From positions 1-8,218 of the forward strand of contig JAJZEJ010000166.1 in the NCBI GenBank assembly GCA_021828635.1: DNA of 8,218 nt, in the 5' to 3' direction. The position numbers and the translations under genes are program-made. Positions within the stretch are counted from its first letter, which is position 1; each line of letters opens with the position of its first letter. The notes beneath the pieces were generated by a model. It was not told the DNA's origin. It ran no database searches and saw nothing but the letters and a program-made list of their open reading frames with translations. This document shows, piece by piece, positions 1 through 6,792 of the stretch. Source of the DNA: Chloroflexota bacterium (lineage in GTDB: Bacteria; Chloroflexota; Ktedonobacteria; Ktedonobacterales; Ktedonobacteraceae).

Positions 1-15
1 ATATGTTACACATCG

Positions 16-2886
16 TTACGATGCCAGGAACTTACCCTCAATCTGGCTATCCATCTGGATAAAATCGTTGCTATTGAAGTATAGAATCACCACAGCTTTA
101 TTGATTGGATTGCCATCGCTACCGAAGGCGATCTGACCACTTACTCCTTGCAACGGATGACTGGCGTTGATCTGCGTCAAACCTTTCTGTATCGCCGCTG
201 GTGTTAGCGTCGTTGTACCCGCCGAATAAGCGTTGTTACAGGCTTGCAACAAGGCTAACGTGGCATCGTATGATAGTGCCGAGTCGTTGGTCGGGCGTGT
301 ATAGCCATAAGGTGTCGAGTGCGTCTGATTATTGGGGTCAAGGTCCGCCGCATATTCCTTAAAGAAAGCCGGTGTTTTGCTGGCTAGACCTAATATACCC
401 CACTCGTCGGGATAGAAAAAGGTCGTGAAGTGCAGACGCGGCAACATCGAACGCACGCTGCTGGGATAACCACCTAGTTCGTAGAGCGCATCGCCGCCGA
501 GTACCTGCAAGCTGGAAGGCGCGTTATCGTTCTGCATATCCTGAAGCAGCGTCGTGGCATCGTTCGAGTAGCCAGCGAAGTAGATCAGAGCGGGATTCTT
601 GCTCAGCGCATCCTGCAACGCGCTACCAATCGAAGCCACATTGCCACCAGTATATTGCTCCGTCGCCACAACTTTATTGCCATCGGCAGTAAACTGGGCT
701 GCGAAATCCTGTTGCAGGTTCTGCGTATAGAGATTGGCCGGATCATAGAAAACCGCGACATTTTTGGCGTGCAAGGTCTGTTCCGCGTATTTCGCCCCTG
801 CAACCGCCTCGCTCTTATTGGAGGGATTGACACGGAAGAAGTAGGGCGAGATACTGCTCAATTTATCGCTGGACGCGGTTTGCGAAACGATGGGGATACC
901 GGCCTGACCAAGTATCTGTGCGGCGGTATAGGCATCATTGCTATAAGGCCAGCCAATGACGCCCACAACGGTTGGATCGGACTGCTTCAACTTCACAATC
1001 TGTTGCGCCACATCCGCCGTATAATTGCCACTGCTACCGCTATTAGCGATCAGCAGGCGCACTTTCAAACCACCATCCAGCTTGGAATTATCATTGAACT
1101 CTTTTTGTGCCACATAAGCACCTTGCAGGTCGCTACGTCCAGTACCGACAGCCGCCGCGTTATTACCAGAAAGCATCGTCGCCACCACAAAGGTCACATG
1201 GGGCGCATTGCCAATACTCAAATTCTCCAGGTAGATCAGCGCCTCAGCGTCATTTGTGACCTGTTGCGTCGCGGATGTCCAGAGTGCAAGAGCCTGAGCA
1301 GTGTTGCCACTCTTGTAATCAGCGGCGGCCTGCGCTTTGAGTGAGGCATCGGCTAGACCAGTATCCAGCGTTGCCGAGCCATCACTGATGCCGATAGCCT
1401 CGCCGTTGATTGTCGTCACGCCGATGCCGTTGGACGGAATGGTATAGGTTGGCGTTGCGGCTGATGTTGGCGTCGCGCCGACTGATGCACCAGTTTTTGC
1501 ATGCGAGCCGAGTATGGAGGGCAGGAAGAACAGGGCTGCAATAATGATAATGACGAGTAAGAGTAATATAAAGCTAAAACCTACCCAATTCGTGCCACCC
1601 CGGCGCTGACGTTGCTGACGTGTTGGTGCGAACGAGCCAACTTGCTGCTGTTGCGGATAGGGATTGATCGGTAAAGGCATAACCGGGCGTGCTGGCTGTG
1701 GTTGTTGTGCGGGATATGGGCTACGCGAGGCGGGAATCGGCGTTGGCGGATTCGGTTGACGCTGTACAGGTATCGCCGGAGTAGCAGGGATGCCAGTGGC
1801 GCTGATTGGTCCTGACGTGTTCAATGTATACATGCCGGTGATGTCGCCGGACGTGCCGAAGCGGCGTTGCAGAATTTCGTCGATGTCATGCTTCATTGAA
1901 GCCGCATTCTGATAGCGTTTGTTCACGTCGATGGTCAGTTCACGGCTCAGGACACGCTCAATCTCCGGTGAAAGTTGCGAATTGAGTGTGCGCACGGCAG
2001 GATAGGCAAAAGGCGGATAATCGCGTGGGTCACGGTTTGTCAGAATATGATGCAGGGTCGCCGCCAGCGCGTAGAGGTCTGAGCGCGTATCGGCGTTACC
2101 TTGATATTGTTCCGGTGGAGCATAGCCAGGGGTGCCGAGGGCGCTGGTCTGTTTACGCTTGCTATTCTTATTCTCATCGGCGCGGGCGATGCCGAAATCG
2201 ACCAGATGCGCTCGCTTATCCTTGCCACCAATGATAATATTGGCCGGTTTGATGTCGCGGTGGACAATCGGTGGTTTTTGCTGCTCTAAGTAATCCAGCA
2301 CGTCGAGCATCTGTGAAGCATAGCTCAGTGCCTCGCGCTCCGGCATGGGCTGCTTGACGCGCTCCATACGATCTTCTAGATTCTCACCCGGCACATACTC
2401 CTGCACCATGAAGTAGTGTGTACCCTCCTGGAAACTATCAGTAACATTGGGAACCAGTGGATGGTCGATTTGTGCCACTGTTTCGACTTCGCGCTCGAAG
2501 TTGCGTATGTCATCCTGACGCTTCGCCGGGTCCGTATTATCCGAGATCAACTCTTTAATCACGACGAACTTGTTAGAGACGCGCGTATCTTTCGCTAGCA
2601 AGGCTGCGCCCATACCACCCTGGCCCAGCACCTTCTCAATCGCATAACGCCCATTTTGCAGGCGTGAGCCGGGCGTCAGCGAGCTGGCCGCGCTCGCACC
2701 ACCGCTTCCGCTCAGCGTCGTTGAGCCAGGATTGCTCGGAGGATTGGCACTGCTCTTGTTATTAATGACCGTCTGGCTGGCGCTCATTCCCGCCGGGTCA
2801 AGGTATGCTCCACAGTTACTACAAAATGTCTCACCAGGAGGATTATTTGTGCCGCAAACAGGACATTTCATGGCATTACTCATCAT
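16..2886 (-). CDS. Receptor Ser/Thr protein kinase fused to a periplasmic ligand-binding domain (copy 1)
   Basis: 956 aa, predicted to sense a solute outside the cell and phosphorylate Ser/Thr inside. Domains in order: zinc ribbon with C8, C11, C22 and C25; PknB-like kinase at about 80-340 with glycine loop LGQGGMG (87-93), ATP lysine K111, probable helix-C E133, catalytic H209-R210-D211 with K213 and N216, metal-binding D230-F231-G232, and a PPE motif at 257-259. All catalytic residues are present, so it should be active. A Pro/Gln-rich linker (about 360-425) ends in RQRRG, followed by one membrane helix (about 434-457); the positive-inside rule puts the kinase in the cytoplasm. Outside come a GIGV...IGISDG motif (487-503), TPR-like helices (about 512-556) and a type I periplasmic binding fold of the Leu/Ile/Val-binding type (about 562-956). 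The start at 2886 lacks a clear Shine-Dalgarno; ATGs at 2883 and 2871 are alternatives, and the latter starts directly at MKCPVC. It lies 86 nt downstream of its paralogue and may be co-transcribed with it. Ligand and substrates are unknown. Confidence 0.93.
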   Translation of the reverse strand: MMSNAMKCPVCGTNNPPGETFCSNCGAYLDPAGMSASQTVINNKSSANPPSNPGSTTLSGSGGASAASSLTPGSRLQNGRYAIEKVLGQGGMGAALLAKDTRVSNKFVVIKELISDNTDPAKRQDDIRNFEREVETVAQIDHPLVPNVTDSFQEGTHYFMVQEYVPGENLEDRMERVKQPMPEREALSYASQMLDVLDYLEQQKPPIVHRDIKPANIIIGGKDKRAHLVDFGIARADENKNSKRKQTSALGTPGYAPPEQYQGNADTRSDLYALAATLHHILTNRDPRDYPPFAYPAVRTLNSQLSPEIERVLSRELTIDVNKRYQNAASMKHDIDEILQRRFGTSGDITGMYTLNTSGPISATGIPATPAIPVQRQPNPPTPIPASRSPYPAQQPQPARPVMPLPINPYPQQQQVGSFAPTRQQRQRRGGTNWVGFSFILLLLVIIIIAALFFLPSILGSHAKTGASVGATPTSAATPTYTIPSNGIGVTTINGEAIGISDGSATLDTGLADASLKAQAAADYKSGNTAQALALWTSATQQVTNDAEALIYLENLSIGNAPHVTFVVATMLSGNNAAAVGTGRSDLQGAYVAQKEFNDNSKLDGGLKVRLLIANSGSSGNYTADVAQQIVKLKQSDPTVVGVIGWPYSNDAYTAAQILGQAGIPIVSQTASSDKLSSISPYFFRVNPSNKSEAVAGAKYAEQTLHAKNVAVFYDPANLYTQNLQQDFAAQFTADGNKVVATEQYTGGNVASIGSALQDALSKNPALIYFAGYSNDATTLLQDMQNDNAPSSLQVLGGDALYELGGYPSSVRSMLPRLHFTTFFYPDEWGILGLASKTPAFFKEYAADLDPNNQTHSTPYGYTRPTNDSALSYDATLALLQACNNAYSAGTTTLTPAAIQKGLTQINASHPLQGVSGQIAFGSDGNPINKAVVILYFNSNDFIQMDSQIEGKFLAS

Positions 2887-2904
2887 TTCATTACTATCAA
2901 TTAT

Positions 2905-2940
2905 CGCCCTCTGTCGGGCGCGGTAAACCGGCCCCTACAG
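2905..2940. repeat. Intergenic palindrome with two competing hairpins between the kinase genes
   Basis: Positions 2911-2940 form an imperfect palindrome: CTGT pairs with ACAG, GGG with CCC, and CGG with CCG around a TAAA loop, with mismatches between the blocks. A second, shorter hairpin pairs CGCCC (2905-2909) with GGGCG (2916-2920) and shares bases with the first, so both cannot form together. No T-run follows on the minus strand, so it does not look like an intrinsic terminator. It sits 18 nt upstream of the copy 1 start codon and could be a scattered REP-type repeat or a leader structure affecting translation. The rest of the 86-nt gap holds only a weak promoter match (TTTACC, 17 nt, GATAAT) that would leave almost no leader. 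Confidence 0.5.
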
Positions 2941-2972
2941 TATTCCTTTATGCAATTAGACGTAGCTTACGG

Positions 2973-5720
2973 CTATGCACCAAGCAGGAACTTTCCTTCA
3001 ATATGCGGCTCCATTTTGATGAAACCGTTGGGGTCAACATACAAGATGACGATAGACTTGTCAATCGGGTCGCCGTTAGCGTCAAAAGCAATCTGCCCAC
3101 TCACGCCCTGAAAGGCATTTACCCCCTTCAGATTATGTAACGCCTGTTGCACCTGCTGGGTTGTGACAGTATCCTGCTTCGCCTGCGTTTGCGCGTTGGC
3201 AACAGCATGTAACAGCGCAACCGTGGCATCATACGAGAGAATGGCGTCGTTATCCGCTCGCGTGAAGCCGTAGGGATCGCCGACGTGCAGGTGATTAGGG
3301 TCAAAAGCTGCCACGTAGGAGGTGAAAAAGTCCGGTTGCTTCACACCCATGCCCAGCACACCCCATTCATCAGGATAGGCGAAGGAGGTAAAGTGCAGAC
3401 GACTGAAACCAGCCCGCGCACTGCTGGGATAGCCCCCTAATTCATACAACGCATCACCCCCCATAACGGGCATATTCCCCGGCGGCAGATCGGTTAGTAG
3501 CGTGCTAACGTCGTTGGCATAGCCAGAGAAGTAGATGCAAGCTGGATTTTTGCTGAGTGCGTCCTGTAAATCTGGTGGCAAGGTGGCCGCCTTCCCTACA
3601 GTATATTTCTCGGTTGCCACAATCGTGCCGCCATCGTGCTGAAACTGTGTGGCGAAATCCTGCGCCAAGCTCTGGCTATACGGGTCAGTCGGATCCTCAA
3701 ATAGCGCGACACGGAGCGCATGTAGCACACTTTCGACATACTGCGCCCCCGCGATACCCTGAATCTTGTTCGAGGGCGCGACGCGGAAGAAGTATGCTGA
3801 TCTGCCGCTCAGTTCATCGCTGGAGGCCGTCTGAGAGACCATCGGGATATGCGCATTACTGAGTGTTGGGATCGCCGCAAGCATATGCGAACTATACGGC
3901 CAACCCATCACGCCGACAAAGGTTTTATCGGATCGCGCTAGCTGCACAATCTGCCGCGCCACCTGGTTCACATAACTATTCTGACCGCCAGAACTGGCGA
4001 TCAGCAAGCGTACCTTGACACCGTTGTACAGTTTCGCGCCATCATTGTACTCTTTTTGCGCTACATATGCACCCTGCAAATCGTCGCGTCCCACCTGCAC
4101 TGAGCCACTATCGCCTGAGAGCATCGTTGCCACCACAATCGTCACATAGGGACTGCCAGAGTTCAGCACACGCAAATCTTCCAGATAGATATGCGCCTCG
4201 GCATCGTTCGATGAAACTGTGATAGCCTGATTGAGCAATGCCATCGCGCCGGTCATATTATGCTGCTTTAGCTCATTTGCGGCCTGCTGCTTGAGTTGTG
4301 CATCGGGCTGCGTGGCATCAAAAACGAAAGTGCCATCGCTGACCCCGATATATTCGTTGCCCTCTTTCGTAACGCCAATACCTGTATGCTGAGTTGCCGT
4401 AGCTGTCGTAGATGGATAATGTCGGATGAAAAGTAAACCTGCGCCACCAAGCAATAGAAGCAGTAACAGAATAATCAACCCTGCTGGTAGTAACCAGTTA
4501 CGCCGTCTCCCGCTTTGCTGCTGAGGATACGGTGAGATCAGTGGCCCAACTGGTGTCTGCGACGTTGGTACGGGAGCAGGAGTGATAGAAGCTATTAAGG
4601 GCGCGGCAACAACACCGGCCATACTACCTGCGTTGACAGCAGGGGCGAGCGTTGGCAGATTGGATAAATCTTCCGTATTTCCCGCCGCAACAGTACTATT
4701 ATGAGCAACGGTATAGGTATTCATAGTAGTAGAGACGCCGTAACGCCCGCGCAAAATCTCATCCACATCCTGCTTCATCGCCGCTGCACTTTGATAACGC
4801 TGCTGAAGATCACTCATCAACGCCCGACCTAGCACACGCTCACATTCTGACGAAACCTGCGGATTGAGTGTGCTAGCTGGTGGATAAGTGAACGGCGGAC
4901 TCGTGCGTGGATTGCGGTTGGTCAACAGGTAGTGCAGCGTAGCCGCAAGCGCGTACAGGTCTGAGCGCGGGTCGGCCTTGCCCTGATACTGTTCGGGGGG
5001 CGCGTAGCCAGGCGTTCCCAGGGCGCTGGTCTGCTTGCGGGCAAGATCGGCGCGGGCAATACCAAAATCGACCAGATGCGCACGCTTATCTTTGTCGCTG
5101 ATAATGATGTTAGCCGGCTTGATGTCGCGGTGTACGATAGGCGGATTTTGTAGTGCCAGGTATTCCAGAAGATCCAAAATCTCTGAGGCATAGAGGAGTA
5201 CGTTGCGTTCACGCATCGGCTGACCGAGACGACTCATGCGCTCCTCCAGGTTTTCGCCATCGACATACTCCTGTACCATGAAGTAACGTGCGCCCTCTTG
5301 AAAATGATCGGTCACGCTGGGTACCAGGGGATGATCGATATGCGCCAGCATAGCAACTTCGCGCTTAAAATTGGCGATATCGTCCTGCTGCGTTGCAGAA
5401 TTGCTGATAAGTTCTTTGATAACGACAGATTTGCCATCCAGGCGTAGATCGGTTGCTAGCAATGCGGTTCCCATGCCGCCCTGACCAAGCACCTTTTTAA
5501 TGACATAGCGTCCACCCTGCAAACGTGTACCAGGGGTGAGAACACGCGGCGTGGAAGATGCAGCAGCCTGAGTGGGAGGGATGGGAGTAGCATTGGGGAT
5601 ACCGACCGGATTGGAGGTGGGATTCAGTAACCGGCCACAGGCGCTACAATAGCGCACACCATTCCGATTCTCGGCCTTGCAGTACGGGCATTCCATTGTC
5701 TTCCCTGCCTTCTGAGACAT
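2973..5720 (-). CDS. Receptor Ser/Thr protein kinase fused to a periplasmic ligand-binding domain (copy 2)
   Basis: 915 aa from the ATG at 5720; paralogue of the next gene with the same architecture. Zinc ribbon C11, C14, C25, C28; kinase about 71-328 with LGQGGMG at 78-84, K102, E121, H197-R198-D199, K201, N204, D218-F219-G220 and PPE 241-243, all intact. The linker (about 340-405) is low-complexity and differs from copy 1, ending in GRRRN before the membrane helix (about 409-432). The juxtamembrane GIGV...IGVSDG motif is at 447-463, TPR-like helices at about 473-515, and the Leu/Ile/Val-type binding domain at about 524-915. The activation segment is four residues shorter than in copy 1. The reading frame stays open up to 5870, but those starts lie upstream of the promoter (-10 at 5758-5763) and inside the terminator hairpin, so they are rejected. 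ATG 5720 is the first in-frame ATG after the predicted transcription start; ATG 5696 (MECPYC) remains possible. No strong Shine-Dalgarno precedes either. Ligand unknown. Confidence 0.93.
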   Translation of the reverse strand: MSQKAGKTMECPYCKAENRNGVRYCSACGRLLNPTSNPVGIPNATPIPPTQAAASSTPRVLTPGTRLQGGRYVIKKVLGQGGMGTALLATDLRLDGKSVVIKELISNSATQQDDIANFKREVAMLAHIDHPLVPSVTDHFQEGARYFMVQEYVDGENLEERMSRLGQPMRERNVLLYASEILDLLEYLALQNPPIVHRDIKPANIIISDKDKRAHLVDFGIARADLARKQTSALGTPGYAPPEQYQGKADPRSDLYALAATLHYLLTNRNPRTSPPFTYPPASTLNPQVSSECERVLGRALMSDLQQRYQSAAAMKQDVDEILRGRYGVSTTMNTYTVAHNSTVAAGNTEDLSNLPTLAPAVNAGSMAGVVAAPLIASITPAPVPTSQTPVGPLISPYPQQQSGRRRNWLLPAGLIILLLLLLLGGAGLLFIRHYPSTTATATQHTGIGVTKEGNEYIGVSDGTFVFDATQPDAQLKQQAANELKQHNMTGAMALLNQAITVSSNDAEAHIYLEDLRVLNSGSPYVTIVVATMLSGDSGSVQVGRDDLQGAYVAQKEYNDGAKLYNGVKVRLLIASSGGQNSYVNQVARQIVQLARSDKTFVGVMGWPYSSHMLAAIPTLSNAHIPMVSQTASSDELSGRSAYFFRVAPSNKIQGIAGAQYVESVLHALRVALFEDPTDPYSQSLAQDFATQFQHDGGTIVATEKYTVGKAATLPPDLQDALSKNPACIYFSGYANDVSTLLTDLPPGNMPVMGGDALYELGGYPSSARAGFSRLHFTSFAYPDEWGVLGMGVKQPDFFTSYVAAFDPNHLHVGDPYGFTRADNDAILSYDATVALLHAVANAQTQAKQDTVTTQQVQQALHNLKGVNAFQGVSGQIAFDANGDPIDKSIVILYVDPNGFIKMEPHIEGKFLLGA

Positions 5721-5757
5721 TTTTTCGGTGGGGAACTTGCTTGCATATCTCGCCCTG

Positions 5758-5786
5758 ATTATACTTGTTTTTTGTTGTAGAGTCGA
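5758..5786 (-). promoter_or_regulatory. Sigma-A-type promoter of the kinase pair
   Basis: Read on the minus strand, TCGACT (5781-5786, four of six matches to TTGACA) is followed after exactly 17 nt by a perfect TATAAT (5758-5763). The spacer is A-rich. Transcription would begin near 5751, giving a leader of about 30 nt before the ATG at 5720. It lies between the terminator of the preceding operon and copy 2, the expected place for a promoter serving both kinase genes. Confidence 0.65.
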
Positions 5787-5820
5787 GTCTATAGAATCAT
5801 ACGAGGCAGGAGGCGAAATG

Positions 5821-5893
5821 TTAAAAAGACACATCCCATCAAGACGATTGCCACATTGTCGAAGTAGCAACCGTCTTGATGGGATGTGTCTTT
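5821..5893 (-). terminator. Strong intrinsic terminator of the 81-aa/150-aa operon
   Basis: A perfect 22-bp inverted repeat (5825-5846 with 5872-5893) encloses 25 nt, of which TTGC/GCAA (5848-5851, 5867-5870) can add four more pairs after one mismatch. On the minus strand the stem ends in GTCTTTTTAA, a usable U-tract. It begins 12 nt after the stop codon of the 150-aa gene. The plus-strand side has only TTTCT, so it works best leftwards. The stem is longer than typical terminators. Confidence 0.8.
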
Positions 5894-5905
5894 CTCATAT
5901 GCTTA

Positions 5906-6358
5906 TTAGAGGTGCTGGCAACGCAGGGAGATGATACCAGGAGCGAAGTGATTGGCCTTTTGCAAGTATTCTTCCTCGTTCGCCTCAATCATCAACTTGT
6001 GCATCACGACAACATCACCATCGGGCAATGGCTCGGCGGGCTGCAAGCAGAGTTCCATCACCGCGCAACCTCGCTCATAGACCTTCACCAAGCCACCGGA
6101 ACCAGGAATACGATAAATGCGGTTATCAATCGTCGGACTCTGCACTTCCAGATACCCAAATTTGATCAGTTGCTGATACTGACCCTCGCTCAACATCTCA
6201 CGCAACAACGCCTTAGCACGACTCTCCGCCGAGAGATGCTCATTGAAGGTATCGCGGAAACGCCCGACACCGCCATGTGGTGATTGCGAGAGATAGTAAA
6301 TTGCCAGGAGCAAGAACAGCAGCCAGATGACGAGAAACAGGCTCAGTGTTCCTAACAT
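5906..6358 (-). CDS. Hypothetical membrane-anchored protein, 150 aa
   Basis: Not recognised as a named family. Residues 4-22 form a very hydrophobic N-terminal helix (Leu, Phe, Trp, Ile) with no clear signal-peptidase site, so it is probably a membrane anchor; orientation is uncertain. A charged stretch follows (about 33-56), then a compact mixed domain (about 57-137) with a GYLEV motif (68-72), YRIPGSGG (82-89), a cysteine pair at C98 and C104, PLPDGD (110-115) and a final acidic helix containing EANEEEYL. ATG 6358 is preceded by AAAGGAG with 9 nt between GGAG and the start, a good ribosome-binding site that overlaps the stop of the upstream 81-aa gene. The 14-nt gap indicates one operon and perhaps translational coupling. 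The gene ends just before the 5821-5893 terminator. Function unknown. Confidence 0.85.
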   Translation of the reverse strand: MLGTLSLFLVIWLLFLLLAIYYLSQSPHGGVGRFRDTFNEHLSAESRAKALLREMLSEGQYQQLIKFGYLEVQSPTIDNRIYRIPGSGGLVKVYERGCAVMELCLQPAEPLPDGDVVVMHKLMIEANEEEYLQKANHFAPGIISLRCQHL

Positions 6359-6372
6359 GGCTACTCACTCCT

Positions 6373-6618
6373 TTATCCGCCCACGACGCGCGGCACAATC
6401 ACGATCTGCTCTGCGGTACGATCAAACGATTCTATGCGCTCTACAGGTCTTCCCGGTACTACTTTGAAGGCGGTCGCGCCACGCGCACGCTCTTCATCAA
6501 AAATGCGTTCAGCCTCGCGGACAGCGGCCACAGCTTCAGCGTCGATCATCTCAACCTTTGTGAGATCCCATTTGACACGATCATCACCGCGATGGGACAT
6601 AACTCGTAGCATTCCCAC
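6373..6618 (-). CDS. Hypothetical small protein with C-terminal Gly-Gly, 81 aa
   Basis: Family not recognised. The GTG at 6618 is chosen because GGAG lies 7 nt upstream; the in-frame ATG at 6612 would have a 13-nt spacing. The protein is soluble and charged, with no membrane segment. It shows a short strand (about 14-18, RVKWD), a long Ala/Glu/Arg-rich helix (about 26-48), a strand (49-54), and a hydrophobic C-terminal strand running into PRVVGG, so the chain ends in Gly-Gly. That ending resembles the tails of MoaD/ThiS and ubiquitin-like carriers, but no adenylating enzyme is present in the window and the rest is not clearly a beta-grasp fold, so this is only a possibility. It is the first gene of a two-gene operon with the membrane-anchored 150-aa protein. 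Confidence 0.85.
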   Translation of the reverse strand: MGMLRVMSHRGDDRVKWDLTKVEMIDAEAVAAVREAERIFDEERARGATAFKVVPGRPVERIESFDRTAEQIVIVPRVVGG

Positions 6619-6636
6619 TGTCTGTCTCCTTCTTTA

Positions 6637-6729
6637 CTAAAGGTACGTTACCGAGCCTTCATCTGTATCTTCGTGCTGCGCAATCCACCAGCGCGTACCA
6701 CCATGCTTGCTATACGTTGAACATAGCAT
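6637..6729 (-). other. Possible 30-codon small reading frame upstream of the 81-aa gene
   Basis: An ATG at 6729 opens 30 codons ending in TAG at 6637-6639, 18 nt before the GTG of the 81-aa gene. Its second half (HGGTRWWIAQHEDTDEGS) has a plausible protein-like composition. Against it, there is no Shine-Dalgarno and its ATG lies inside the predicted promoter (-10 at 6720-6725), so a transcript from that promoter would not contain the start. It may be a gene remnant or chance. Confidence 0.2.
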
Positions 6730-6748
6730 ACAAACATGGACACGTCAA
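6720..6748 (-). promoter_or_regulatory. Extended -10 promoter of the 81-aa/150-aa operon
   Basis: On the minus strand TTGACG (6743-6748, five of six) is separated by 17 nt from TATGTT (6720-6725), which is preceded by TGC, an extended -10 TGn motif. Transcription would start near 6712, leaving a leader of about 94 nt before the GTG at 6618. The -35 box is only 23 nt from the end of the insertion-sequence remnant, so any upstream regulatory sites have been displaced by the insertion. Confidence 0.6.
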
Positions 6749-6771
6749 GGGCAATTGGATAGTGACACCGT

Positions 6772-6792
6772 TATGAGTCATCCCGAATTTTT
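6772..6792 (+). repeat. Left terminal inverted repeat of the insertion sequence
   Basis: It reads TATGAGTCATCCCGAATTTT plus one more T, and matches the reverse complement of 7679-7699 over all 21 bases. With a 2-nt gap the match continues for GGGA. The transposase stop codon (6792-6794) overlaps its inner edge. Confidence 0.9.

Noticed and set aside
655..1344. 229-codon open frame on the plus strand
   Set aside because: It lies wholly antisense to the ligand-binding domain of copy 1, has no recognisable motif, and arises from the codon bias of the real gene.
5658..5746. Upstream overlapping frame starting at ATG 5746 in the copy 2 leader
   Set aside because: It is out of frame with the kinase and lacks family features; an AGGGCGAG stretch nearby is suggestive but not enough.
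5721..5870. N-terminal extension of copy 2 by 50 residues
   Set aside because: It would start inside the terminator hairpin and upstream of the TATAAT box, and the copy 1 paralogue begins close to its zinc ribbon.
5876..6283. 135-codon plus-strand frame
   Set aside because: It overlaps the terminator and is antisense to the well-supported 150-aa gene, with no ribosome-binding site or motif.
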